A stretch of DNA of 64,000 bases from Acinetobacter tjernbergiae DSM 14971 = CIP 107465 (GTDB taxonomy: Bacteria > Pseudomonadota > Gammaproteobacteria > Pseudomonadales > Moraxellaceae): positions 62,001-126,000 of the forward strand of contig NZ_KB894360.1 in the NCBI RefSeq assembly GCF_000374425.1, written 5' to 3'. Positions within the stretch are counted from its first letter, which is position 1, and every line of letters starts with the position of its first letter. The position numbers and the translations under genes are program-made. The notes below the pieces were generated by a model. It saw nothing but the letters and a program-made list of their open reading frames with translations. It did not search any database and was not told where the DNA came from. Below are positions 24,538 to 35,500 of this stretch, one piece after another.

Positions 24538-26371
24538 AAAATTAGTTGATCCCTACCCAACCAAAGACTTAAACAAACCATTACCTACCACATTTTTTGC
24601 TTTTGTGTGGCAATCAACTCAAGGCATAAGACCTTTCCTCTTTTTGCTGATTGCATGTACAGCAGCAGCAGCCTGTTTCGAAGCGTTGTTCTTTTCTTAT
24701 ATCGGTAAGCTGGTCGATTGGCTCACCAAAAGCCAACCGAATACGTTTTTAGAGACTAATCAGCAAAATTTAACAATTCTCATCAGTATCTTATGTGCCA
24801 ATATTTTCTTTGTAAGTTTGCAATCTATTCTCAAACACCAAGTTCTGTTTAGTAATTTTCCGATGCGAATGCGTTGGCGCTTCCACAATTTATTATTACA
24901 ACAGAGTTTAGACTTTTTCCACACTGATTTTGCAGGCCGTTTGTCTGCCAAAGTCATGCAAACTGCATTAGCAGTTCGTGAATTTTGGATGATTCTAGGT
25001 GATATGTTGGTCTATGTGCTGATCTACTTTATTACCATCAGTTTAGTCTTGGGTTCAATTGCTCCTGTTTTAATCATTCCATTATTTTTATGGCTCACAT
25101 TATTTATTGCAATTGCGAGTTATTTCATTCCTCGTCTAGGTAAAATCTCACAAGAACAAGCCGATGCTCGTGCCATCATGACAGGTCGTGTTACAGACGC
25201 TTATACCAATATTCAGACTGTGAAATTATTTGCCCATGCTGGTCGTGAAAGCCAATATGCAAAAGAATCAATGCAAGAGTTTATGGTCACTGTTTATAAG
25301 CAAATGCGTTTAGGCGTGAAATACCAAATTAGCATTCGTTTACTCAGTGCTTTTCTCTTTATTGGCGTGATTGGCACTTCTGTTTGGTTATGGACACAAG
25401 GTCAAGCTGCGATTGGTGTCATTGCCGCAACGACGGCGATGGTATTAAAACTGGATAGTTTGGCAGAATTCATTATGTGGCACATCACAATGCTTTTTGA
25501 AAATGTCGGTACGATTCAGGATGGGATGAAAACTTTAGGTAAACAGATCCAGATTCAAGACAAAAAAGATGCAACTGAACTCAAAGTTCAACATGGTGAG
25601 ATTCGTTTTGAAGATGTGAGTTTTGCTTATAATCAAAAGAATGTCATCGATCATTTTAATCTCACCATTAAACCAGGCGAGAAAATTGGTATCGTTGGGC
25701 GTTCTGGAGCAGGCAAATCCACACTGATTCAATTACTCTTGCATTTCTACAAGCTGAATCAAGGTCGCATTTTGATTGATGGTCAAAGTATTCATGATGT
25801 CACACAAGATAGCTTACGTGCCAATATTGCACTTGTAACTCAAGATACCTCTCTACTTCATCGTACTGTTGCAGAAAATATTAAATATGGTCGTCCAAAT
25901 GCAACTGAGGCCGAAATTCAACTTGCTGTCAAAAAAGCCAAAGCCGAAGAATTCATTCCACAATTGACGGATCAAAAAGGTCGTGTTGGTTTTGATGCTT
26001 ATGTCGGCGAACGTGGTGTAAAGCTTTCTGGTGGGCAACGCCAACGTATTGCAATTTCAAGAGTTTTTCTAAAAGATGCACCAATTCTGATTTTAGATGA
26101 AGCAACCAGTGCACTCGACTCAGAAGTTGAAGCCGCGATTCAAAGCAGTTTAAATGACTTAATGGTTGGCAAAACGGTCATTGCAATTGCGCACCGTTTA
26201 TCTACTATTGCTCAAATGGATCGCCTCATTGTCCTTGATCAAGGCAAAATTGCAGAACAAGGTACGCATGAGGAACTTATTGCAAATGATGGCTTGTATG
26301 CTCAACTATGGAAACGTCAAACGGGCGGTTTTTTAGTTGAACAACGAGTGGTGGCTCAGGATACAGAATAA
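24521..26371 (+). CDS. ABC exporter, fused permease and ATPase
   Basis: 616 residues. The N-terminal ~330 residues hold six membrane helices (ABC exporter type 1). The C-terminal nucleotide-binding domain has Walker A GRSGAGKST, signature LSGGQRQR, Walker B ILILDEATS and the switch histidine in IAHRLST. A half-transporter that should act as a homodimer, related to MsbA/multidrug-type exporters; substrate unknown. The stop overlaps the next gene's ATG by one base (TAATG), so it is co-translated with the MaoC-type hydratase. An element has inserted immediately at its start codon, so its promoter is now element-derived. Confidence 0.93.
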   Translation: MLQWFEKLVDPYPTKDLNKPLPTTFFAFVWQSTQGIRPFLFLLIACTAAAACFEALFFSYIGKLVDWLTKSQPNTFLETNQQNLTILISILCANIFFVSLQSILKHQVLFSNFPMRMRWRFHNLLLQQSLDFFHTDFAGRLSAKVMQTALAVREFWMILGDMLVYVLIYFITISLVLGSIAPVLIIPLFLWLTLFIAIASYFIPRLGKISQEQADARAIMTGRVTDAYTNIQTVKLFAHAGRESQYAKESMQEFMVTVYKQMRLGVKYQISIRLLSAFLFIGVIGTSVWLWTQGQAAIGVIAATTAMVLKLDSLAEFIMWHITMLFENVGTIQDGMKTLGKQIQIQDKKDATELKVQHGEIRFEDVSFAYNQKNVIDHFNLTIKPGEKIGIVGRSGAGKSTLIQLLLHFYKLNQGRILIDGQSIHDVTQDSLRANIALVTQDTSLLHRTVAENIKYGRPNATEAEIQLAVKKAKAEEFIPQLTDQKGRVGFDAYVGERGVKLSGGQRQRIAISRVFLKDAPILILDEATSALDSEVEAAIQSSLNDLMVGKTVIAIAHRLSTIAQMDRLIVLDQGKIAEQGTHEELIANDGLYAQLWKRQTGGFLVEQRVVAQDTE

Positions 26372-26811
26372 TGTTGTATTTAGAAGACTTAAATATTGGA
26401 GATCGTTTCATCAGCCGTGACTATGAAATGACACTTGAAGAAGTTAAACAATTTGCGAGCCTATACGACCCTCAGCCCTTTCATTTAGATGAACACGCTG
26501 CTGAACAACATCCTATTTTTCAAGGTTTAGCGGCAAGTGGCTGGCATACTTCAGCAGTAACCATGCGTTTATGGACAGAGTGCTTCCCGATCGCAGGCGG
26601 ATTACTGGGTTCTGAATCTAGCCTTCGTTGGCCTCGCCCTACTCGTGTTGGCGATAAAATTCATGTCGAAATTGAAATTACTGCAATCGTGCCATCTAAA
26701 ACCAAAACTGATCGTGGTATCGTCAGTTACGTTACTCAAGCTTTGAACCAACATGGTGATGTGCTATTAATATCAACAACCAAAATTATGGTCTTTAGAA
26801 AACCAAGTTGA
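26371..26811 (+). CDS. MaoC-like (R)-hydratase / acyl dehydratase
   Basis: 146 residues with a hot-dog fold. YDPQPFHLDEHAAEQ contains the hydratase motif with catalytic Asp and His, preceded by LEDLNIGDRF, and the later blocks are LAASGWHTSAVTMRLW and LRWPRPTRVGDKIHV. Members hydrate or dehydrate enoyl-CoA/ACP substrates. One-base overlap with the ABC exporter gene suggests a shared function, perhaps in handling lipid-type compounds, but this is inference. Confidence 0.88.
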   Translation: MLYLEDLNIGDRFISRDYEMTLEEVKQFASLYDPQPFHLDEHAAEQHPIFQGLAASGWHTSAVTMRLWTECFPIAGGLLGSESSLRWPRPTRVGDKIHVEIEITAIVPSKTKTDRGIVSYVTQALNQHGDVLLISTTKIMVFRKPS

Positions 26812-26944
26812 TTTTTGAATATTAATGGGACTCAGCTCCTTGTCCAACAATTTTTATGATTGATTATTTTATTTCATGTAAATATGTTTAGGACTTAAAT
26901 GTTTAAAAGATATTGGCAAAATTGATGAGCGCCACGGAAAGCAC

Positions 26945-27970
26945 ATGAAAACAACCTCAACTCGTCAAGATCAAGGTATACCAGGCGTCTATGGCTTATT
27001 GCTATTAGACGTTGTTTCTCGCTGGGGATATAGCGACGAAACTTTATTTGCTCCCTTTCATTTAACGAGCGAACAACTGGCTGATCCAAACTATAGAATT
27101 CCAACACCAATCGCGAATGAGTTGGTGAAGCATTCCTTGCGCCTCACGGGTGAAAGTACACTCGGCTTTCATTTGGGTACGCAAATGCGTATTTCGATTC
27201 ATGGTTTTATTGGCTATGCCATTATGACTGCACATGACATTACCGATGCCATTGCACTAGCAAGCCGTTTTATTCAATTACGCTTGCCTTTTTTACAGCT
27301 CTATTTTTCTACCTTTGGCCCTAAAGCCACATTACAATTACAATGTGACATTGAAGTTGAGCCTCTGCGTAGTGAAATTATTTTAGGCTTAACCATTGGT
27401 ATTATGACCATGGCAAAAGCCCTTACTGGAATTGAAGATTTAAATGGTGAAGTTGATTTAGATTTTCCTGAGCCCGCTGGATTTGATAAATACCGCGACA
27501 AACTCACCAGTACGGTGCGCTTTAATCAGCCACATTTAATTTCAAGCTTTGATAAAAAATACCTCGGTTTGAAAATGGTTAATGCAGATCCGATTGCGAG
27601 CCAAATTGCGATTAATCAATGCGAAACTGAATTATCAGCTTTAGGCGAACGTCGTCGTCTCGCAATGCGTGTTCGTGATATTTTGACCAATTCGGAACAA
27701 CATTATTTAAGCATTGAAAGTGTTGCTGATCGTTTGCATATGTCTGACCGTACTTTAAAACGTCAATTAGCAGCAGAAGGAACCTCCTTCTCCACCCTAG
27801 TTGATGAAGTTCGTTATCGCCATGCAACTTCCTTACTGTCACGAACCGATTATAGTTTGGAACAAATTGCTGATGAACTGGGTTATTCTGATGTAGCCAA
27901 CTTTAGCCGTGCATTTAAGCGTTGGAGTGGTCGTAGCCCAAGTAACTGGCGCAAAGACCCGTATTTGTAA
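26945..27970 (+). CDS. AraC family transcriptional regulator
   Basis: 341 residues. The N-terminal ~200 residues match the arabinose-binding-like domain of the OruR/ArgR-type AraC branch (LLLDVVSRWGY ... GESTLGFHLG ... HGFIGYAIMTAHD). The C-terminal pair of helix-turn-helices reads VADRLHMSDRTLKRQLAAEG and LSRTDYSLEQIADELGYSD, then FSRAFKRWSGRSPSNWR. The SD GGAAAG precedes ATG 26945. The target is unknown; neighbours are the MaoC gene and gcvH on the same strand. Confidence 0.92.
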   Translation: MKTTSTRQDQGIPGVYGLLLLDVVSRWGYSDETLFAPFHLTSEQLADPNYRIPTPIANELVKHSLRLTGESTLGFHLGTQMRISIHGFIGYAIMTAHDITDAIALASRFIQLRLPFLQLYFSTFGPKATLQLQCDIEVEPLRSEIILGLTIGIMTMAKALTGIEDLNGEVDLDFPEPAGFDKYRDKLTSTVRFNQPHLISSFDKKYLGLKMVNADPIASQIAINQCETELSALGERRRLAMRVRDILTNSEQHYLSIESVADRLHMSDRTLKRQLAAEGTSFSTLVDEVRYRHATSLLSRTDYSLEQIADELGYSDVANFSRAFKRWSGRSPSNWRKDPYL

Positions 27971-28042
27971 AGACTTTTGTTTTTATTAAAAAACCTGTAT
28001 AAAGCCAAATAAAATGATGCAACAGATTGTTAAGGAGTTGTA

Positions 28043-28417
28043 ATGAATCATCCAGCAGATTTGAAATATGCACGTACACATGAATGGGTACGAATCGAAG
28101 GTGATTTAGTCGTTACTGGTATTAGTGACCATGCCCAAGCAGAATTAGGTGATTTAGTTTATGTGGAAGCGCCTGAAGTAGGTAAACACGTAACTGCAAC
28201 AGAGCAAGCAGGTACTGTTGAATCAGTAAAAACTGCATCTGACATTCATGCACCTGTTTCAGGTACAGTTGTTGAAGTAAATACCGATCTTGAAGATGAT
28301 CCTGATTTTGTCAATGAAGAACCATATAGCAAAGGTTGGATCTATAAAATCAAACCTGACAATATGTCTGATGTTGAAAAACTTCTTTCAAATGAAGAAT
28401 ACGAGTCAGGTTTATAA
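28043..28417 (+). CDS. gcvH: Glycine cleavage system H protein
   Basis: A 124-residue lipoyl carrier that shuttles the aminomethyl group between the P, T and L proteins. The lipoylation site is the lysine in [15 protein letters not shown]. Strong SD TAAGGAG. gcvT and gcvP are not adjacent, which is common in Acinetobacter. It is closed by a perfect terminator at 28439-28465. Confidence 0.96.
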   Translation: MNHPADLKYARTHEWVRIEGDLVVTGISDHAQAELGDLVYVEAPEVGKHVTATEQAGTVESVKTASDIHAPVSGTVVEVNTDLEDDPDFVNEEPYSKGWIYKIKPDNMSDVEKLLSNEEYESGL

Positions 28418-28438
28418 TTATTTATAAATCTAAATATT

Positions 28439-28465
28439 AAAAAGCCCAATTGAATTGGGCTTTTT
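28439..28465. terminator. Perfect bidirectional terminator
   Basis: AAAAAGCCCAATT / AATTGGGCTTTTT between convergent gcvH and aspA. Confidence 0.9.
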
Positions 28466-28483
28466 AAATGCTCAGCCTAAGAT

Positions 28484-29926
28484 TTAAGCCACGTAATCCA
28501 CTTGTATACCATTGACTTCCGAAACCAAGTTTTCAAAAGAGAATATCTCATCAAGTTGTGCTTGGGTCAGTAAACCTCGCTCTAAAACCACTTCTTGAAT
28601 AGTTTTATTTTCTGCAATACATTGCTTACCAATTTCATCACACAAAGCATGACCCAATAATGGATCAAGCAAAGTAATAATTCCGACACTACGCATCACC
28701 GCATCATGACACGCTTGCTCATGTGCTTTAATACCACGTACACATTTTTCATCTAAGCTTTGAATCGCATGGGTCAGCAATTCAATTGACTCATTCAAAG
28801 AAATTGCGATCACAGGTTCCATTACATTAAGTTGCAATTGACCTGCTTCAGCAGCAAAGGTAATGGTTAAATCATTACCAATCACTTTGAATGCAATCTG
28901 ATTCACAACTTCGGGAATCACTGGATTTACTTTTGCAGGCATGATGGATGAACCTGCTTGTAATTCAGGTAATTGAATTTCACCAAAACCTGTACGCGGC
29001 CCTGAACTCAACAAACGCAAGTCATTACTAATTTTTGAAAGTTTACATGCAAGACGTTTTAAGGCACTTGATAAAATAATAAATACGCCACAATCACTGG
29101 TTGCTTCAACATAATCTTCTGCACCCACCAGATTTAAACCTGAAATTTCTTTCAAACAAGAAATAACTTTTACAGCATAACCTTTAGGTGTGTTTACACC
29201 CGTCCCGATTGCAGTTGCACCTAAATTTACTTCAAGTAACAACTCACGAGTACGCTTAATGAGCCGTACATCTTCTTTTAATAACGTTGCAAATGCATGA
29301 AACTCTTGCCCAAGTGTCATCGGCACAGCATCTTGAAGCTGAGTCCGCCCCATTTTTAAAATATAACGGAACTCAATCGCTTTATTTTCAAATGAGGTAA
29401 TTAAGTTATCCATTTGACCGAACAAAGCATCTAAAGAACAATAAGTCGATAAGCGAATTGCGGTTGGATAAACATCGTTGGTTGATTGTGATTTATTGAC
29501 ATGATCATTTGGATGAATCACATCATATTGACCTTTTTGATGACCTAATGATTCAAGTGCAATATTGGCAATCACTTCATTGGTATTCATATTAATAGAT
29601 GTACCCGCTCCACCCTGATAAACATCAATTGGAAACGAGCCTTGCCATTTTTCAGTTTCATGAATTAAAACATCACAAGCGCGTTGAATCGCCAAGCTTT
29701 GATCTTCCGTTAATTTTCCAAAATTTAAGTTCGCTTGAGCTGAAGCTTTTTTCACTTGCGCCAACGCTCGAATGAAATAGCTATTTGTTCCAACTTTTTG
29801 CGATGAAATCTTAAAATTTTCAATTGCGCGTAAGGTATGAATTCCGTAATAACAATCAACTGGTACTTCTTTTGCACCAAGCAGATCATGCTCTATTCTT
29901 ATAGTTGCTGTTTGAACCGTATCCAC
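28484..29926 (-). CDS. aspA: Aspartate ammonia-lyase (aspartase)
   Basis: A 480-residue fumarase/aspartase superfamily enzyme that converts aspartate to fumarate and ammonia. Signatures: [30 protein letters not shown], and the flexible catalytic loop [12 protein letters not shown]. It uses a GTG start (29926) with GAGAG eight bases upstream. It is divergent from putP across ~480 bases, so amino-acid catabolism genes cluster here. Confidence 0.93.
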   Translation of the reverse strand: MDTVQTATIRIEHDLLGAKEVPVDCYYGIHTLRAIENFKISSQKVGTNSYFIRALAQVKKASAQANLNFGKLTEDQSLAIQRACDVLIHETEKWQGSFPIDVYQGGAGTSINMNTNEVIANIALESLGHQKGQYDVIHPNDHVNKSQSTNDVYPTAIRLSTYCSLDALFGQMDNLITSFENKAIEFRYILKMGRTQLQDAVPMTLGQEFHAFATLLKEDVRLIKRTRELLLEVNLGATAIGTGVNTPKGYAVKVISCLKEISGLNLVGAEDYVEATSDCGVFIILSSALKRLACKLSKISNDLRLLSSGPRTGFGEIQLPELQAGSSIMPAKVNPVIPEVVNQIAFKVIGNDLTITFAAEAGQLQLNVMEPVIAISLNESIELLTHAIQSLDEKCVRGIKAHEQACHDAVMRSVGIITLLDPLLGHALCDEIGKQCIAENKTIQEVVLERGLLTQAQLDEIFSFENLVSEVNGIQVDYVA

Positions 29927-30410
29927 TTTCCATTTCTCTCAGGCAATGCACCCTAATAGTGCAAAGTAATAATATGAAAGATTCCAACTTAATTTTCATT
30001 AGCAGAATTGCTTAACATTACGAGCTTTTTATGATGGAATTTCTCTGCATTGTTGCTTATGTAACAACATGTGTCGTAAATTCATGACATTTTCATACTC
30101 AAAAGCTTCTGTTCTTTCAGTCATTTTTCTTTCATTGTAATATTTTGAAATATATTGAATATTTTTAAACCACATCATTCCGCATAATGATGCAAAAAAA
30201 GTACTGTTTTCTGGATTTAAAAATTAAGATTCATGCACTTAATTTAAATTACACAAAATAAACAAATGATATACAAAAACACAATGGTATTTTAAAAATC
30301 ATTCGTGCTTGAATCTGTGGCCTTATCAGTCTTATTAGAATAGTAAATCATTTTTTTGGCTATTCAGATGTGATTGCACAATTATGGATAAGTAAGGACA
30401 GGCATCCATT
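29927..30410. promoter_or_regulatory. Divergent aspA-putP control region
   Basis: About 480 AT-rich bases between divergent starts and no gene. It must hold both promoters. I see no clear operator palindrome. The putP SD is AAGGA, 12 bases before its ATG. Confidence 0.5.
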
Positions 30411-31916
30411 ATGAATTTTTCGAATCCCACTGTTGTTGTATTTGTGGTGTATATTCTCGCCATGCTTGGCATCGGCTTATACGCCTATTTTTCCACCAAA
30501 AATCTTGATGATTATATCCTTGGAGGACGAAGTTTAGGCAGTTTTGTCACCGCTTTATCTGCAGGTGCGTCCGATATGAGTGGTTGGTTACTCATGGGTT
30601 TACCTGGTGCAATTTATTTGACAGGATTGTCAGAATCTTGGATTGCTATTGGCTTGATCATTGGTGCATGGCTCAACTGGTATCTGGTTGCAGGACGGTT
30701 ACGTGTACATACCGAGGTCCAGAATAACGCCCTCACATTACCAGATTATTTCACAGGTCGTTTTGATGATCAGAAGAAGATCTTACGTGTTACTTCTGCA
30801 CTGATTATCCTGATCTTTTTTGCGATCTATTGCGCTTCAGGTATGGTGGCAGGTGCGCGTTTATTTGAAACATTGTTCCATTTGCCGTATCAAACCGCTT
30901 TATGGTTAGGTGCATTTGCAACGATTGGTTATGTTTGTATTGGTGGTTTCTTGGCAATTAGCTGGACAGATACTTTCCAAGCAGGCTTAATGATTTTCGC
31001 GTTATTATTACTTCCAATCTTTACATACATGTCATTAGGCATTGGTGTTGAAGAATTTACCGCCATCGTTGAAACTGCTCGTCCACATGCTTATGATTTT
31101 GTTTCAAATCTAAATATTGAAAGTATTGTTGGGATTCTTTCAGCAGCCGCGTGGGGCTTAGGCTACTTTGGTCAACCGCATATTTTAGTCCGTTTTATGG
31201 CGGCTGATTCAGTTAAATCAATCCCTGCCGCTCGTCGTATTGGTATGACATGGATGATTTTATGTTTGGCGGGTGCTGTCGGTTCTGGTTTTATCGGCAT
31301 TGCATATTTCCAACAACATCCTGAGCTTGCAGCAGTTGTCACTGCCAATCCAGAAACTGTGTTTATGGAACTCACCAAGATTTTATTCAATCCGTGGGTT
31401 GTAGGCGTGATCCTTGCTGCGATTTTATCTGCAGTCATGAGTACCTTGAGTTGTCAGTTACTGGTTTGTTCAAGTGCCTTGACAGAAGATTTGTACAAGG
31501 GCTTTATCCGTAAAAATGCATCGCAAAAAGAGTTAGTTTGGATTGGTCGTGCAATGGTACTTGCCGTTGCTATGCTCGCGCTTGCTTTAGCTCAAAACCC
31601 TGAAAGTAAAGTACTTGGCTTAGTTTCTTATGCTTGGGCTGGCTTCGGTGCTGCTTTTGGTCCATTGATTATTATGTCATTGTTCTGGAAACGCATGACT
31701 CTAAATGGCGCTTTGATCGGTATGATCGTTGGTGCAGTTACGGTTATTGTGTGGAAAAATTTATTTGCTAGTACTGGTATTTATGAAATTATTCCTGGTT
31801 TCATTTTTGCCTTAGTGAGTATTGTTGTGGTGAGCTTACTTGGCAAAACTCCAAGTGCAGCAGTCACTAGTCGCTTTGAAGAAGCAGATGAAATCTATAC
31901 CAGAGAAATGAAATAA
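30411..31916 (+). CDS. putP: Sodium/proline symporter PutP
   Basis: A 501-residue solute:sodium symporter of LeuT fold with about 13 helices. Signatures: SFVTALSAGASDMSGWLLMG, in parts FVTALSAGASDMSG and WLLMGLPG, the GWFFGYFGQPH-like GLGYFGQPHILVRFMA and SAVMSTLSCQLLVCSSAL. It supplies proline to PutA, encoded 660 bases downstream. The terminator at 31936-31960 separates it from the convergent Lrp-type gene. Confidence 0.95.
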   Translation: MNFSNPTVVVFVVYILAMLGIGLYAYFSTKNLDDYILGGRSLGSFVTALSAGASDMSGWLLMGLPGAIYLTGLSESWIAIGLIIGAWLNWYLVAGRLRVHTEVQNNALTLPDYFTGRFDDQKKILRVTSALIILIFFAIYCASGMVAGARLFETLFHLPYQTALWLGAFATIGYVCIGGFLAISWTDTFQAGLMIFALLLLPIFTYMSLGIGVEEFTAIVETARPHAYDFVSNLNIESIVGILSAAAWGLGYFGQPHILVRFMAADSVKSIPAARRIGMTWMILCLAGAVGSGFIGIAYFQQHPELAAVVTANPETVFMELTKILFNPWVVGVILAAILSAVMSTLSCQLLVCSSALTEDLYKGFIRKNASQKELVWIGRAMVLAVAMLALALAQNPESKVLGLVSYAWAGFGAAFGPLIIMSLFWKRMTLNGALIGMIVGAVTVIVWKNLFASTGIYEIIPGFIFALVSIVVVSLLGKTPSAAVTSRFEEADEIYTREMK

Positions 31917-31935
31917 TATTTCTGAGTAAAATTTA

Positions 31936-31960
31936 AGGGGCTTTCGAGCCCCTAATTTTT
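31936..31960. terminator. Bidirectional terminator
   Basis: AGGGGCT-TTCG-AGCCCCT followed by AATTTTTT, between convergent putP and the Lrp-type regulator. Confidence 0.85.
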
Positions 31961-31963
31961 TAC

Positions 31964-32455
31964 TTAAAATTTGGTTCGTGATTTAATTTTGATCTTCGAA
32001 CTGTCTTTGACCACCTGCATGACTGGATAACTTCGCGTTTCTTTTACCCCTGGAAGTTGCCATAAAATTTGCCCCGCAATACGACGAAACTCTTCCATCC
32101 CTGCACTACGCAATTTGATCAGGAAGTCAAATCCTCCACTCACCATATGACATTCGACAATTTCAGGATACTGCGTCACCGCATCAATGAAATCATCAAG
32201 TACGTTCGGTGTGGTTTTATCTAAAAGCACTTCAACAAACACAAGAAAACTCGCATTTAACTTACTCGGATTGAGTTTTGCCTCATATCCCAAGATAAAT
32301 TCATCTTTGGTTAGCTTTTGGACACGTGCCATCACTGCTGTTGGTGAAAGGTTCACTAACTCAGCGAGTTTACTGTTAGAAATTCTCCCATCTGTTTGAA
32401 GAATATCCAGAATTTTTAGATCAGTACGATCTAATGCATAAATAGGGCTATTCAA
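31964..32455 (-). CDS. Lrp/AsnC family regulator of proline catabolism (PutR/BkdR-like)
   Basis: 163 residues. N-terminal AsnC-type HTH (LDRTDLKILDILQTDGRISN, then LAELVNLSPTAVMARVQKL) and C-terminal RAM ligand domain (VECHMVSGGFDFLIKLR). It starts with TTG 32455, with GAGG eight bases upstream. Divergent from putA by 120 bases, the classic arrangement of PutR, which activates putA in response to proline in bacteria whose PutA lacks a DNA-binding domain. Confidence 0.9.
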   Translation of the reverse strand: MNSPIYALDRTDLKILDILQTDGRISNSKLAELVNLSPTAVMARVQKLTKDEFILGYEAKLNPSKLNASFLVFVEVLLDKTTPNVLDDFIDAVTQYPEIVECHMVSGGFDFLIKLRSAGMEEFRRIAGQILWQLPGVKETRSYPVMQVVKDSSKIKIKSRTKF

Positions 32456-32575
32456 CGGAATTTTCCTCTAAAAAATAGGTAAATTATAGTGAGTTACTCG
32501 GGTTTTATTCTGTAATCATAAATTATCTAAACCTCTCTACTCAATATATTTTAGAGATTGTTATTGGAATTTAGT

Positions 32576-35500
32576 ATGAATACATTGGATACCCCCGCAC
32601 AAATGGACACAGCTCACACAAACGGTTATATCACCGAATTTAAAGAAAAAAGTGAGTTTGAGCAACGCATTAATACCGCTTGGCGACGTGCAGAGCCTGA
32701 AGCGGTAACAGAATTGGCTGAAGCAGCAAATATTTCTCTAGAGCTTGATCAAAAAATTTATGAATTGGCTTTTAGCCTTGCGCATAACTTACGTGAACGT
32801 AAAAGTTCGGCGGGTAAGGCTGGTATTGTACAAGGTCTACTACAAGAGTTTTCACTTTCGTCTCAGGAAGGTGTTGCACTCATGTGTTTGGCAGAAGCAT
32901 TGCTTCGTATTCCAGATACAGCAACACGCGATTTATTGATTCGCGACAAAATCAACCAAGGCAACTGGAAAGAGCATTTAGGTCAAAGTAACCTGATGTT
33001 TGTCAACGCTGCGGCTTGGGGTTTAATGCTTACTGGTAAGTTAATGGAAACACCTAAACAAACCAGTTTATCAAGTGTTTTGACTGGTCTTTTAGCACGT
33101 AGTGGTCGTGGTATCATTCGCAAAGCAGTTGATGTTGCCATGCGAATGATGGGTGAGCAATTCGTTACGGGTGAAACGATCAACGAAGCACTTGAGCATG
33201 CAAAACCATTTGAACACAAAGGTTTCCGCTACTCATACGATATGTTAGGCGAAGCAGCCCTGACTGACCATGATGCTGAGCGTTATTACAATGATTACAC
33301 GCAAGCGATTCATGCCATTGGTAAAGCATCAAATGGTCGTGGTGTATATGAAGGTCCTGGTATCTCGATTAAACTTTCTGCGTTGCACCCACGTTACCAA
33401 CGTGCGCAAATTGATCGTGTACATTATGAACTTTACAACAAAGTTTTTGCACTTGCATGTTTGGCAAAGCAATACGATATCGGCTTAAACATTGATGCTG
33501 AAGAATCAGAGCGTTTAGAAATTTCACTCGAATTGCTTGAGCGTTTATGTTTCGAACCAAAACTTGCGAATTGGAAAGGCATTGGTTTCGTTATTCAGGC
33601 GTATCAAAAGCGTTGTTTCTTTGTCGTTGATTATATTGTTGATCTTGCAAAACGCAGTAACAAACGCCTGATGATCCGTTTGGTAAAAGGTGCATATTGG
33701 GACAGCGAAATCAAGAAAGCGCAAATTGAGGGTATGACTGACTACCCTGTGTTTACCCGTAAAGTTCACACGGATTTGTCATACATTGCTTGCGCGAAGA
33801 AACTTCTTGCTGCACCAGATCAAGTGTATCCGCAATTTGCAACGCATAATGCGCAATCACTTGCAACGATTTATACACTTGCTGACCCAAGTAAATACTA
33901 CCCTGGTCAATACGAGTTCCAGTGCCTACACGGTATGGGTGAGCCATTGTATGAACAAGTGGTTGGTTCAAAAGAAGACAATAAACTTGGTGTGCCATGT
34001 CGCGTTTATGCGCCTGTTGGAAACCATGAAACGTTATTGGCTTACTTAGTTCGTCGTTTACTTGAAAATGGTGCAAACACATCATTCGTCAACCGTATTG
34101 CAGACAAGACGCTAAAAGTTGAAGACCTGATTCAGTCTCCAATCAAAGATATTCAAACATCTGCAAAAGAAGAAGGTCAGCTTGGCTTAAAACACCCTGC
34201 GATTCCACTTCCGCATGATCTTTATCCATTACGTCCAAACTCAAATGGTTTTGATCTAAACAATGATCAACCTTTAACAGATTTAGATGCAACTGCACAA
34301 AAACTGCGTAGCCACGTTTGGAAAAGTGCACCATTGCTTGGTTTTGAATCGACAGTTCATGATGAAAGTAATGCACTTGCAATTACAAACCCTGCACAAA
34401 ATAGCGAAATTGTGGGTCACGTGAATGAAGCGACTAGCGCTGATGTACAACTGGCGCTAGAAGCAGCGGTACAAGCTGAGCAAAGCTGGGCTGCGACAAA
34501 TAAAACAGAACGCGCTGCTTGCCTGAAACGCGCTGCTGATTTGATGGAAGCACATATTCAAGAATTGATGGTCTTACTTTGCCGTGAAAGTGGTAAAACC
34601 TATGCCAATGCGATTGCAGAAGTTCGTGAAGCGGTAGACTTCTTACGTTACTATGCAACACAGATTGAGAATTTACCTACAAATGCACAGGTAAAACCAT
34701 TGGGTACCGTGCTTTGTATTAGCCCATGGAACTTCCCTCTTGCGATTTTCTCTGGTCAGATTGCAGCTGCATTGGTCAGTGGTAACTGTGTGATTGCCAA
34801 ACCTGCTGAACAAACACCATTGATCGCAGCACAAGCCGTGCAAATGCTTTGGGAAGCTGGTGTACCACACGGCGTGGTTCAACTTATTCCAGGTCGCGGT
34901 GAAACAGTTGGTGCGCAATTGAGCCAAGATGATCGCATTCAAGGCATCATGTTCACGGGTTCTACCGAAGTTGCGAAAATCTTGCAAAAAACAGTAGCAA
35001 AACGTTTATCTCCAAATGGTCAACCAATCCCGCTAATCGCGGAAACGGGTGGCCAAAATGCGATGATCGTCGATTCTTCTGCACTCACGGAACAAGTTGT
35101 TCTCGATGTTGTAAGCTCTGCATTTGACAGTGCGGGTCAACGTTGTTCTGCACTTCGTATCTTATGTGTGCAAGAAGACAGTGCTGCAACTGTGATCAAA
35201 ATGTTGAAAGGTGCAATGCAACAGTTGATCGTCGGCAATCCTGCGATCTTAAAAACTGACATTGGTCCTGTCATCGATACTGAAGCCAAACAAACCATCG
35301 ATACACACATTCAAAAGATGAAATCTAAGGGCTACCCAGTTCATCAATTAATGTTTAACGATGCTGCAAGCCAACAAGCACTTGCGCAAGGGACATTTGT
35401 TCCGCCAACAGCGATTGAATTACCAAATCTTGATGACTTAGAGCGCGAAGTTTTTGGTCCTGTCTTGCACATCATTACCTATAAATACGGTGAACTTGAG

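Noticed and set aside
33753..34085. 110-codon minus-strand frame inside putA
   Set aside because: Antisense shadow of the proline dehydrogenase domain.
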